DNA of 64,000 nt from the NCBI GenBank assembly GCA_019638845.1, contig JAHBSZ010000003.1, positions 434,001 through 498,000 of the forward strand. The letters are read 5' to 3'. Made by a program: the position numbers and the translations under genes. Each line of letters opens with the position of its first letter. Position 1 is the stretch's first letter. Source of the DNA: Salinibacterium sp. GTDB lineage: Bacteria > Actinomycetota > Actinomycetes > Actinomycetales > Microbacteriaceae. Shown one piece after another: positions 53,564 through 64,000 of the stretch. The notes under the pieces were generated by a model. It did no database searches. It was given only the letters and a program-made list of their open reading frames with translations, and was not told the origin of the DNA.

Positions 53564-53949
53564 TGAATGGGCCGGCTGATACGCCGGGTTCTGTCCACGC
53601 AACGAGTGCGCTGGACGGCCATCTATCTACGACGTACGTTGCCGCACGCCTCTAGCGGTCTACCCGGAAGCTGGGCGAGCCACCCGTAGCGCTTCCTGTC
53701 TGACCTTGCTCCGGACGAGGTTTACCTAGCCGGCCACGTCACCGCGGCCGCTGGTGGTCTCTTACACCACCGTTTCACCCTTACCTGCGCCTTGCGGCAC
53801 CGGCGGTCTACTTTCTGTTGCACTGTTCTCGCGGGTTGCCCCGGGTGGGAGTTACCCACCGTCCTGCTCTGTGGAGCCCGGACGTTCCTCGGGAGCTGTA
53901 GCACTTCGAAAAGCACTGCGGCTCACGCGGCCGTCTTGCCGACCCATTC
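53564..53949 (-). ncRNA. rnpB: RNase P RNA (class A)
   Basis: The catalytic RNA of RNase P, which matures tRNA 5' ends. On the minus strand the universal 5' P4 region GAGGAACGTCCGGGCTCC (around 53872-53890) and the 3' partner ACAGAACCCGGCGTATC (around 53580-53595) are present, along with GTGAAACGG and GGTAAACCTCGTCC elements. The ends pair as an 11-bp P1 helix (AATGGGTCGGC with GCCGGCCCATT), which sets the boundaries. About 386 nt, typical for actinobacteria. Short ORFs within it are not genes. Confidence 0.95.
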
Positions 53950-53975
53950 GGTCGCTAAGCCTACCTCTGGAAGAG

Positions 53976-54716
53976 CTACAGACCAGACTCCGCGGTACGC
54001 ACGAGAATCGCCTCGCTGCTCGCACACATGATGACGTCGTCGGGCGCGGCGGCGCGAATCGCCTGCATCTCGTTTTCCAGCAGCTTCACTCCGGATGCCA
54101 GAGACACTCCGCCACGCAGCATCGACGCTCCCGTGCCGTACCGGGCGCGCTGACGCTCGTAGAGTGCAAGTAGATCGGCTGGAATCTTCGCCTCGAGCGC
54201 CGCTCGACCGCCTGCTGCAGTCGCGCGCTCGGCGCCGATCGACGAGAGCGCAGCATCGCGGTCGACCTCCACCTCGGCGGTACGGGCCTGAAGCGCTTCG
54301 AATGCGGCTGTCGTGTTGTCGACCTCTGTCTGAGCGGCTTCGAGCTTCTCCATGACGGTCAACTCGATCTCTTCGAGGTCATTGAGACGCTTCCGCAGTG
54401 CTGCAAGTTCTTGCTCGAGGGCCGAAACGTCCTTCACCGACGAGCTCACCTGAAGCCGCTCGGCGTCCCGCGCGATCCGCGCCTCGACCACCTCGACGTC
54501 GGACTCGATACGCCGGAGTTCGATCTTGACGTCTTCGACGGCGCCGTTCTGCTCCCCGAGCTTGAGCCGCAGCACGTCGGCGTCCTTCGCAAAGCCCGCA
54601 AGCGTGGCGAGCTCGGGAAGACTCTTCGCGCGGTGATCGAGCTGGGCAAGCTTCGTGTCGAATGCCTGCAGATCGAGTAGCAGTGCCTGGGTCTCTGGTG
54701 CGGCTTTCAGGGCCAT
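53976..54716 (-). CDS. Coiled-coil protein of the C4-type zinc ribbon family, cysteines lost
   Basis: A 246-residue protein with a long N-terminal antiparallel coiled coil (about 10-170) and the C-terminal region of the zf-RING_7 type. The family normally ends with two CxxC pairs, one near RGGxCxxC and one near VVxCxxC. Here the first reads RGGVSLASGV and the second VIMCASSEAILVRT, leaving a single Cys, so zinc cannot be bound in the usual way. Located between rnpB and nif3 as usual for the family. ATG 54716 is preferred over GTG 54722. Confidence 0.87.
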   Translation of the reverse strand: MALKAAPETQALLLDLQAFDTKLAQLDHRAKSLPELATLAGFAKDADVLRLKLGEQNGAVEDVKIELRRIESDVEVVEARIARDAERLQVSSSVKDVSALEQELAALRKRLNDLEEIELTVMEKLEAAQTEVDNTTAAFEALQARTAEVEVDRDAALSSIGAERATAAGGRAALEAKIPADLLALYERQRARYGTGASMLRGGVSLASGVKLLENEMQAIRAAAPDDVIMCASSEAILVRTAESGL

Positions 54717-54729
54717 CGTCACACTTCTC

Positions 54730-55548
54730 TCATTGGATGATCGTGAAATCCCACGGGTCGGTGCGCAATTCGCTCACCGTGACCACGACGCCGGGCAGTG
54801 CCTCGCGAAGTTCCGCTGCGGCGGCGTCGAGCCAGAGCCACTCGCTCGCCCAATGCGACACGTCGATGAGGGCCGGGCCTCGGGACGCTCGGGCGTTCTC
54901 GCGGGCCTCGGACGCCGGGTGGTGGCGCAGGTCGCTTGTGATGTAAACGTCGGCGGCGAGTACCTCGGGCGCCGAAAGGTAGGCGTCGCCCGCCCCGCCA
55001 CACAGCGCCACTGTCGACACGGGCTGCTCGAAGCTTCCGGAAACGCGAATGCCACTTGCCGTCGCAGGGAGGATGTCTCCCAGGGCCCGAGCCAGAGTAC
55101 CGAGCGTGGCGGGAGTGGGCAGCATGCCGACGCGACCAATTCCGCGCGCCGGGTTCGCCGCCGGCACGATCGGACGCACGTCGAGCAGCCCCAGTTTCGC
55201 GGCGAACGTCCCGGAAGTGCCGCTCTCCACCACGTCAGCGTTCGTGTGAGCGGCCAGCAATGCACAGCCGCCACGGATGAGCCGGGTCAGGGCTGCACCC
55301 TTATAGCGGTCGCTGGCTACCGTTGTCACACCGCGCAACAGCAGCGGGTGATGCACGAGCAGCATGCCGACGCCCGCCTCGAGTGCCTCGTCGACCGTGT
55401 CCAGCACGGCATCGACCGCGAGGAGAATGGATTCGACTGGGGCATCGAGGTCGCCCGCGATCAGCCCAACCGCATCCCACGCTTCGGCACCGGCGGCGGG
55501 CCAGAGCCGTTCGACTGCAGCAGCGACATCGGCAACGGTGGTGGACAC
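54730..55548 (-). CDS. Nif3-like dinuclear metal-centre protein
   Basis: A 272-residue NIF3/DUF34 family protein. Metal ligands are in MLLVHHPLLLRG and LLAAHTNADVV near the middle and in LIDVSHWASEW near the C-terminus. These are hexameric toroids with two metals per subunit; proposed roles include GTP cyclohydrolase-like activity, not established. GTG start with TAGACT ending 6 nt upstream, probably leaderless. The coiled-coil gene follows after 7-13 nt. Confidence 0.92.
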   Translation of the reverse strand: MSTTVADVAAAVERLWPAAGAEAWDAVGLIAGDLDAPVESILLAVDAVLDTVDEALEAGVGMLLVHHPLLLRGVTTVASDRYKGAALTRLIRGGCALLAAHTNADVVESGTSGTFAAKLGLLDVRPIVPAANPARGIGRVGMLPTPATLGTLARALGDILPATASGIRVSGSFEQPVSTVALCGGAGDAYLSAPEVLAADVYITSDLRHHPASEARENARASRGPALIDVSHWASEWLWLDAAAAELREALPGVVVTVSELRTDPWDFTIIQ

Positions 55549-55575
55549 GTCCTCAGTCTATTAGCGGCACACGGG

Positions 55576-58593
<3,018 letters not shown>

Positions 58594-58602
58594 GCCAAAA
58601 TA

Positions 58603-59511
58603 CTACGGCGACAGGCTCCCTGAGGCGGGGCGCCGAGCCGTAGCAAGAACAGTTACTGCACCGAGAATCAGTGCGAGTCCGAGCCACCCGATGCCGCCCA
58701 AACGCTCCCCCACGACCACGATTGCGAGCACGGTCGCGACCACCGGCTCCAGCAAGGTAATGGTCGTCGCCGTGCTGGAACGCAATGTACGCATGCCCAC
58801 GCCGAACAGCAGATAGGCCACGAACATCGGGCCCAAAGCGAGATAGGCCGCGATGCCCACCGATTGCCACGACTGCAGCAGGGGTGCCCCGAAGACGACC
58901 AAGACGGGCGCGAGAGCCACGGCTCCCAAACCGAACATGCCGCCCATCACTCCACGTGATGACTGCCCCGCACGGATGCCCCTGCTCGAGCAAAACGTAT
59001 ACAGCGCGTAGGCCAGCCCGGCGACGAGGCCGAGAAGCACCCCGGGCACGATTGCCGGGGCATCCGTCGATTCATCGCCGAGGGAGAGCAGCACGATCCC
59101 GGCGATCGCTACAGCGGTGCACGCAGCCCACAGCGTGGACGGTCTGTGCCGCTCGACCACCCACTCCAGCAGAGCGGCGAACACGGGGCCAGTGCCCAGG
59201 GAGACGACATTGCCAATCGCCACACCCGCGAGACTCATCGAGCTGTAGAAGGCGAGCGGATAGACGAACACCCCGAGGGCACCCAGAAGGAGCCAACGAC
59301 GGCTCGTGGCATCCCTGATCGCTCGAAGGGCGGGACGAAGTGACGCGGCAAACAGCAGCAGTCCGCCGACTGTCATCGTGGACGACCCCACTGCGAGCGG
59401 ACTCACCGAATCGGGGAAGAAGCTTGCGGCCGTGCCCGTCGTACCCCACAGCAGGGAGGCGAGTACCAACGCCCATGCGCCCGAACCGCGAGACGGTGAG
59501 CTGGTGGTCAT
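58603..59511 (-). CDS. DMT-superfamily EamA transporter
   Basis: A 302-residue inner-membrane protein with ten hydrophobic helices in two EamA repeats: WALVLASLLWGTTGTAASFF at the N-terminus and FVAYLLFGVGMRTLRSSTAT before LEPVVATVLAIVVVGE. Such proteins usually export amino acids or metabolites. TAATCT ends 6 nt before the ATG. It lies upstream of the permease gene in the opposite sense to transcription order: 58603 end precedes the permease start by 10 nt, so read-through is possible. Confidence 0.88.
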   Translation of the reverse strand: MTTSSPSRGSGAWALVLASLLWGTTGTAASFFPDSVSPLAVGSSTMTVGGLLLFAASLRPALRAIRDATSRRWLLLGALGVFVYPLAFYSSMSLAGVAIGNVVSLGTGPVFAALLEWVVERHRPSTLWAACTAVAIAGIVLLSLGDESTDAPAIVPGVLLGLVAGLAYALYTFCSSRGIRAGQSSRGVMGGMFGLGAVALAPVLVVFGAPLLQSWQSVGIAAYLALGPMFVAYLLFGVGMRTLRSSTATTITLLEPVVATVLAIVVVGERLGGIGWLGLALILGAVTVLATARRPASGSLSP

Positions 59512-59561
59512 GATGCGAGATTAGCGGCCATGGGAACGGGTGGCCGCCATGCCGGATGCTG

Positions 59562-59583
59562 GTGGGCCCTACCGGGCTCCAAC
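59562..59583 (-). repeat. Copy of the tRNA-Val 3' end (attachment-site-like direct repeat)
   Basis: These 22 bases match 62541-62562, the 3' end of the tRNA-Val gene, with one mismatch; the first 18 bases are identical. Both copies have the same orientation and lie 2979 bp apart, with tetR and the MMPL gene between them. This is the arrangement expected of att sites after integration into a tRNA 3' end. No complete tRNA structure is present here. Confidence 0.75.
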
Positions 59584-59692
59584 GGATAGTTTCGTGACGA
59601 AGAGCCTTCTGGGGCGGCGACTCGGGTGCATCCAGAATCTGTGCCCCATAGGGTGATGGTTGTCGAGGTCGACGACCCCAGAGAAAGGCGCC

Positions 59693-60286
59693 ATGGCCAG
59701 CCCCAAAGACCCCGCGGTCTCGCGCATCGATGTGGAACGCCACCGGCGGGCGCTACTTGCGGCCGCTGCGGATGAGCTCGCCCGCAATCCCGATTCGTCA
59801 ATGTCGGATGTCGCACAGGCGGCGAATTTGACGCGGGCAACCCTTTATCGTCACTTTCGCAACCGTGAGACCCTGCTGAAGGCGATTCAAGCGGAGGCCT
59901 TCACTCGTGCCTCGGAGACACTCATCGCGTGTCGTCTCGATGAAGGAAGCGCTTTGGAAGCGATCGAGCGCGTGATCACCGCCTTGAGCACGCAGGGCAT
60001 GCGGTTCCGCATGATCCTGATGCGAGTGTCCGATAACGCGCGATTTCTCACGCAACGCGACCACATTCTCGCCCCCTTGATTGACGTTGTCACGCGAGGT
60101 CAGCGTGAAGGTGACATTCGCACCGACCTATCGCCGGAGTGGGTAGTTACCGTCCTTGCGTCCCTGCTCGTTGCCGCGGTGCGGGGCGCGCCGATAGCGA
60201 ATCAGTCAGACTCTGACATCGCCGACCTAATCAGCCGAACCCTCATCGGTGGCATCTCGACAGGACGAGCGGCAGTCGATTCATAA
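59693..60286 (+). CDS. TetR-family transcriptional regulator
   Basis: A 197-residue repressor: N-terminal helix-turn-helix at about 15-60 (SMSDVAQAANLTRATLYRHF) and a helical ligand domain. AAAGG upstream supports ATG 59693; an ORF 11 codons longer is rejected. It lies 88 bp before the MMPL gene in the same direction, and a palindrome overlaps the -35 of the intervening promoter. The inducer is unknown, presumably the MMPL substrate. Inside the tRNA-Val repeat boundaries. Confidence 0.92.
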   Translation: MASPKDPAVSRIDVERHRRALLAAAADELARNPDSSMSDVAQAANLTRATLYRHFRNRETLLKAIQAEAFTRASETLIACRLDEGSALEAIERVITALSTQGMRFRMILMRVSDNARFLTQRDHILAPLIDVVTRGQREGDIRTDLSPEWVVTVLASLLVAAVRGAPIANQSDSDIADLISRTLIGGISTGRAAVDS

Positions 60287-60289
60287 AAC

Positions 60290-60319
60290 TAGACAAGCGT
60301 GTCTCGTTTCATCTAGTCT
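60290..60319 (+). promoter_or_regulatory. Promoter of the MMPL gene with candidate TetR operator
   Basis: TAGACA (60290-60295) and TAGTCT (60314-60319) are separated by 18 bp and form a plausible promoter. The near-palindrome AGACAAGCGTGTCT (60291-60304, 12 of 14 symmetric positions) overlaps the -35, where a TetR dimer would block polymerase. Confidence 0.55.
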
Positions 60320-60374
60320 CATCTCGGGCACCCGACCGGGATGCCGCACCGATGAACTGTGATGGGACAGCCCC

Positions 60375-62531
60375 ATGCTTTCCGCGCTTGCTCGCTTCTC
60401 AACTCGCCACCGATGGATTGTCGTGGCGATGTGGCTACTGCTGATCCTCGGGGCACTCCTCGGTAGCCGCGCGGCCGGCGGCACATTCAGCAATGATCTG
60501 ACCCTCGCCGGCACCGACTCGCAGGCGGCCTACGACACCCTCCGAGCGCAGATCCCTGAACTCTCGGGCGACGGAATGCAAGTGCTCGTACACAGCGGTG
60601 ACACCGCGAATCCCGTCACGTCAACGGCACTGCGGGCCGCCGTGGAGGAGGCCGTCGCCACGGTCGGAGCCCTGGACGGCGTGGCCGCCGCCCGGTCGCC
60701 CTATAGCCCGCCCCTTCCTATGATCTCCGCGGATTCGACGACGGCGATGGTGACGATCCAGTTCACCGATCGAGCCAAGGACATCCCTGCCGCGACGTTG
60801 GCGGCGGCACAAGGCGCCTTCGATGGGGTGCGCGATGTCGGCGGTCAGGTCGAATTCGGAGGTCCTGCGACGCAAGCCGAGTCGGGGCCGTCAGGAAGCG
60901 AGGCCTACGGTCTGCTCGCGGCAGCGTTGGTGTTGTTGCTGGTCTTCGGTTCTCTGTTCGCGATGCTGGCCACTCTCCTCACCGCAATCGTTGCCTTAGG
61001 GGTCGGGCTCGCCTCGATGTCGATGGTGGCTTCGTTTGTGACGATTGGCACGTCTGGCCCCATCGTTGCGGCGATGATCGGTCTTGGCGTGGGCATCGAC
61101 TACGCGCTGCTCATCGTCACGCGACATCGAGAGGGGATTGCTCAGGGACTCGCTCCGAACGATTCAATCGTTATCTCTATGACCACCGCTGGACGTTCGG
61201 TCCTGGTGGCAGGTGCCACCGTGATCATCGCCATTCTCAGCCTGTACGCGATCGGTATCCCTTTTGTGTCGTCCCTAGGGCTTGCCGCAGCCGTGGTGGT
61301 CAGCGCGACGATGCTGGCGGCGGTCACCCTGTTGCCAGCGCTATTGGCCATCTTCGGTCGGAACCTTGACCGCGTCCGCGTGCGCAAGATGGGGATCACG
61401 CGCCCTCTGGGAGCAGCCGCAGACGAGGGCGATCCGTCGCAGGATGCAGGCTGGAGGGGCTGGGTCGGACGCATCCAGCGACGGCGTTGGATCGCCGCGT
61501 TTGCCGCTCTGGTGGTTCTGGCGATTCTGGCCGTGCCTTTGCTCTCGCTGCGCCTCGGAACCGCCGACGGTGGTGCTCAAGCCGCCGACACAACGCAACG
61601 GAAGGCCTACGACCTCATCGTCGACGGGTTCGGGGCAGGATGGGCTGGCCCGCTACTGATCACCGCCGACTTCGGCGCGGATTCCTCGCCGGATCAGATC
61701 CAGGCATCGAGCGCCGAGCTGCGCACCGAGCTCGCCGCGGTCGACGGGGTCAGTGCGGTGACCCAGCCGCGCCTCGGAACCGACGGCACGACCGCGGTTT
61801 ATACCGTGATACCCACCAGTTCGCCGGATGAAGCGGCCACCGAAACGCTGGTGCACATCCTGCGCGACAGGGTGCTGCCCGCGGCGGCGGCGGGAGCCGT
61901 GAGCCACGTCGGTGGTGCGACAGCGACGAGCATTGATCTGGCCGATACGCTCCTCGCACAGATCGGTTGGTTCATTCTGATCGTCGTTGGATTGGCGTTC
62001 ATCGTGTTGCTGATCGAGTTCAAGGCGCCGTTCATCGCCGCGATGGCAGTGCTGATGAACCTCCTCGCGGTCGGGGCGGCCTACGGGCCGGTCGTCGCGG
62101 TGTTCCAGTGGGGATGGTGGCCCGCAGACGTCCTCGGGGTGGTCCCCGGCCCGGTCGAGTCATTCGTGCCGGTCATGCTCTTCGCAGTGTTGTTCGGCCT
62201 GTCCACCGACTACACGGTCTTTCTGCTCAGCCGCATTCGAGAGGAATTGGTCGGCGGCTCGAACCCCGACAGGGCGGTTCGCGATGGACTGGCCGCCACG
62301 GCAAGAGTCATTATGGCCGCAGCATCGGTGATGGTGGTCGTTTTCGGCAGCTTCATTCTCAACGATCAACGCACCGTGACGATGTTTGGCTTTGGCTTGG
62401 CCGTGGCTATCGCCGTCTATGCGGCTGTCGTGATACTCGTACTCATTCCAGCTCTGCTCGCAATCGCGGGGCGCGCCGCATGGGGGCGGCGGAGCAGTTC
62501 TCGGAGCGTGCCCCTAGTGGGCTCGCAATAG
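60375..62531 (+). CDS. MMPL-family RND-type exporter
   Basis: A 718-residue membrane protein with two repeats of one helix, a large outer domain and five helices, the MMPL/RND layout. IGLGVGIDYALLIVTRHREG and LFGLSTDYTVFLLSRIREEL are the paired transmembrane motifs carrying the proton-relay Asp-Tyr residues. Family members export lipids, siderophores or drugs. Regulated by the adjacent TetR gene. Part of the segment bounded by tRNA-Val repeats. Confidence 0.93.
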   Translation: MLSALARFSTRHRWIVVAMWLLLILGALLGSRAAGGTFSNDLTLAGTDSQAAYDTLRAQIPELSGDGMQVLVHSGDTANPVTSTALRAAVEEAVATVGALDGVAAARSPYSPPLPMISADSTTAMVTIQFTDRAKDIPAATLAAAQGAFDGVRDVGGQVEFGGPATQAESGPSGSEAYGLLAAALVLLLVFGSLFAMLATLLTAIVALGVGLASMSMVASFVTIGTSGPIVAAMIGLGVGIDYALLIVTRHREGIAQGLAPNDSIVISMTTAGRSVLVAGATVIIAILSLYAIGIPFVSSLGLAAAVVVSATMLAAVTLLPALLAIFGRNLDRVRVRKMGITRPLGAAADEGDPSQDAGWRGWVGRIQRRRWIAAFAALVVLAILAVPLLSLRLGTADGGAQAADTTQRKAYDLIVDGFGAGWAGPLLITADFGADSSPDQIQASSAELRTELAAVDGVSAVTQPRLGTDGTTAVYTVIPTSSPDEAATETLVHILRDRVLPAAAAGAVSHVGGATATSIDLADTLLAQIGWFILIVVGLAFIVLLIEFKAPFIAAMAVLMNLLAVGAAYGPVVAVFQWGWWPADVLGVVPGPVESFVPVMLFAVLFGLSTDYTVFLLSRIREELVGGSNPDRAVRDGLAATARVIMAAASVMVVVFGSFILNDQRTVTMFGFGLAVAIAVYAAVVILVLIPALLAIAGRAAWGRRSSSRSVPLVGSQ

Positions 62532-62541
62532 CAGTGTGAAG

Positions 62542-62614
62542 TGGGCCCTACCGGGCTCGAACCGATGACATCCACGGTGTAAACGTGGCGCTCTACCAAC
62601 TGAGCTAAAGGCCC
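62542..62614 (-). tRNA. tRNA-Val (UAC anticodon)
   Basis: A complete 73-nt cloverleaf on the minus strand: acceptor GGGCCTT/AGGGCCC, D-arm GCTC/GAGC, anticodon stem CCACG/CGTGG with loop TTTACAC (anticodon TAC), T-arm ATCGG-TTCGAGC-CCGGT, discriminator A. CCA is not encoded. Its 3' end is duplicated at 59562. Confidence 0.97.
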
Positions 62615-62688
62615 GTCACCCGGCATATCCGGGACGACGCGTGACCATGTTACAGGCCCGTTGACCTTCGCAGGCATAGGCTCGGCCC

Positions 62689-63339
62689 ATGGCAAAACCG
62701 AAGGCGCCCGAGAAACACTTCGAGCACCGGTGGCCCATGCTGATCACAACCCTGGGCGCCTTCGCGCTGTACCTTCTGCTCCCCGCCGAGATCTCGTTCT
62801 TTCCGGGCTGGCTGGTCCCGGTGATCGGCCTCGTAGTTCTGGCTCCGCTCGTGTTCATGAACCCGAGACGGATCCACCGCGAGACCGTCTGGTCCCGTTG
62901 GATAGCCACCGGGTTCGCGATAGCCCTTGCCCTCGTCAATCAGGTGTATGTCGTCGTGATCGTGACCAGATTGGTCGACGGGCAGATCAAGGGCCCGACC
63001 ATCCTCCTCGCCGCATTTGCAGTCTGGATCACCAATGTGATCGCGTTCACCCTCGTGTATTGGGAGCTAGATCAGGGCGGTCCCTACGCACGCCGGATCG
63101 AGGGTGTGCGCGATGATGCACCCCAAGACTTCCGCTTTCCGCAGCAGGAGGACGGGTCTGCCTGGAACCCGGTGTTCTTCGACTACGCGTTCTTCTCGCT
63201 GTCGAACATGATGGCCTTCAGCCCCACCGATACGATGCCGCTGACCCTGCGCGCCAAAGGTCTCATGGCATACCAAGCACTCACCGGATTCGTGCTTCTA
63301 GCGTTGGTGATATCGCGCGCCGTCAATATCCTTACCTAG
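62689..63339 (+). CDS. Membrane protein, DUF1345-like (first of a tandem pair)
   Basis: A 216-residue protein with about five hydrophobic helices: EHRWPMLITTLGAFALYLLL, a pair around residues 45 and 75, and a C-terminal segment FDYAFFSLSNMMAFSPTDTM followed by a last helix. The pattern of a conserved DYxxFSxxxxMxFxxxD stretch before the last helix is like DUF1345 proteins, some of which are proposed channels; function is not established. TAGGCT ends 6 nt before the ATG. A close paralogue follows 29 nt later. Confidence 0.75.
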   Translation: MAKPKAPEKHFEHRWPMLITTLGAFALYLLLPAEISFFPGWLVPVIGLVVLAPLVFMNPRRIHRETVWSRWIATGFAIALALVNQVYVVVIVTRLVDGQIKGPTILLAAFAVWITNVIAFTLVYWELDQGGPYARRIEGVRDDAPQDFRFPQQEDGSAWNPVFFDYAFFSLSNMMAFSPTDTMPLTLRAKGLMAYQALTGFVLLALVISRAVNILT

Positions 63340-63367
63340 GCGATTTCGGCGTCATACACTCTGCGTC

Positions 63368-64000
63368 ATGGCTTCCGTTGCACAACGCCGAGACCGCACC
63401 GAACACCGGTGGCCGGCCGTCGGATCCGTACTCTTCGCCCTCGCCCTGTACGCGCTGCTCCCCAGCAGCTTCCTCCCGCTGTTTCGCTATTCGGTGGTCG
63501 CGGTGTGTGCCCTACTTCTCATCCCCATGGTCGCGATGAATCCGGTGCGGCTCACTCGGCAGACTCCGTGGTCCCGTCGATTCTCGATAGCGCTGACGGT
63601 CGTGCTCGCGGTTGCCAACCACGTCGCAGTCGTCCAACTCATCATTCAACTGCTGCACGCGAAGAAGGATGACAGCGGAACACTCCTTCTTGCCGCAGCT
63701 CAGGTCTGGCTCACCCTCGTGGTTACCTTCGCCCTGATCTACTGGGAGATGGATCGTGGCGGACCCGTCGTGCGGACCACCATGCCGCGGGCAGAGCTGC
63801 CGCCCGCCGATATTCGATTCCCACAGGATGAAGACGGGGACGCCGTTGTTGAGGTCGCAAAGGGGTCATCCGCGCGGTCGGACTGGACCGCGAATTTCGT
63901 CGACTACGCCTACTTCGCGCTCTCGAACTCAATGGCGTTCAGCCCTCCCGACGCGATGCCACTCAGCGGTCGGGTGAAGATCCTCGTCGGGCTTCAGGCA
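63368..64000 (+). CDS. Membrane protein, DUF1345-like (second of a tandem pair, cut by window edge)
   Basis: The first 211 codons are present and in frame to the edge. It shares the layout of the preceding protein: EHRWPAVGSVLFALALYALL at the N-terminus, IYWEMDRGGP before the loop, and VDYAYFALSNSMAFSPPDAM before the final helix. TACACT ends 7 nt before the ATG. It adds a short acidic insertion in the loop. No function is known; the C-terminus is outside the window. Confidence 0.73.
   Translation, partial: MASVAQRRDRTEHRWPAVGSVLFALALYALLPSSFLPLFRYSVVAVCALLLIPMVAMNPVRLTRQTPWSRRFSIALTVVLAVANHVAVVQLIIQLLHAKKDDSGTLLLAAAQVWLTLVVTFALIYWEMDRGGPVVRTTMPRAELPPADIRFPQDEDGDAVVEVAKGSSARSDWTANFVDYAYFALSNSMAFSPPDAMPLSGRVKILVGLQA

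Noticed and set aside
53722..54173. Short open frames over rnpB
   Set aside because: The DNA is the RNase P RNA with universal P4 elements and closed P1; the frames are incidental.
59562..59640. Second complete tRNA gene at the repeat
   Set aside because: Only the 3' end matches; no anticodon arm, D-arm or 5' acceptor strand can be folded.

Overview
The window is 64 kb of high-GC actinobacterial chromosome. The gene content points to the family Microbacteriaceae or a close relative. Evidence: the core block sepH (DUF3071), DUF4193, DUF3093, DUF3710/DUF3159, parC/parE, a SigA factor with a long charged N-terminus, lipB-lipA-DUF4191, glnA/glnE/glnA2, panB, map and ppgK, plus a GlnR-type nitrogen operator. 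No species name can be given from the sequence alone. Coding density is very high: no gene-free stretch exceeds 300 bases except the one filled by the RNase P RNA. Many first genes of transcription units look leaderless (a TANNNT hexamer ending 6-7 nt before the start codon), and this helped choose starts.

Layout. 1-10.2 kb: end of acnA with a perfect 26-bp palindrome upstream, an overlapping dut-DUF3710-DUF3159-P-type ATPase operon, small conserved actinobacterial genes, sepH, an alkaline-phosphatase-superfamily gene and parC. 10.2-23.4 kb: an accessory sugar-catabolism cluster lying between parC and parE. It has a ROK regulator, a GH4 enzyme, two BadF-type sugar kinases, two Gfo/Idh/MocA oxidoreductases, an MDR dehydrogenase, a cytoplasmic GH84 beta-N-acetylglucosaminidase, a SIS-domain protein, a GNAT protein and an ABC sugar importer without its ATPase. 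The same operator sequence precedes the ROK operon and the importer operon. The GH84 and GNAT proteins resemble the two halves of animal O-GlcNAcase, here on separate genes. 23.4-34 kb: parE, a DUF7455 protein, a small accessory patch (ATP-grasp, DUF6907, Xre regulator), an F420-ligase-like gene, sigA, an MFS transporter, a PAC2 protein and leucyl aminopeptidase.

34-48.5 kb: lipoate and nitrogen metabolism. lpd and sucB (2-oxoacid dehydrogenase parts), a membrane-anchored pseudokinase, lipB-lipA, DUF4191, then glnA under a four-element GlnR box, an AraC/VOC pair, an HD protein, glnE and glnA2. Lipoate made by LipB/LipA would be used by the nearby E2 subunit; GlnE would adenylylate the nearby GlnA. 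48.5-59.5 kb: panB, DUF72, map, ppgK, a HemK-like methyltransferase lacking its signature Asn, rnpB, a coiled-coil protein whose zinc ribbon has lost its cysteines, Nif3, an NCS1-type permease with a 545-residue disordered extension, and a DMT exporter. 59.5-62.6 kb: a TetR-MMPL pair bounded by the tRNA-Val(UAC) gene and a copy of that tRNA's 3' end, consistent with a relic or minimal integrated island. The window ends in two tandem paralogous membrane-protein genes, the second cut off by the edge.

Most interesting points: the split O-GlcNAcase-like pair inside an apparently uncharacterised amino-sugar catabolic cluster, the shared ROK operators, the tRNA-Val repeat flanking tetR-MMPL, the acnA palindrome, and several conserved proteins with lost signature residues.
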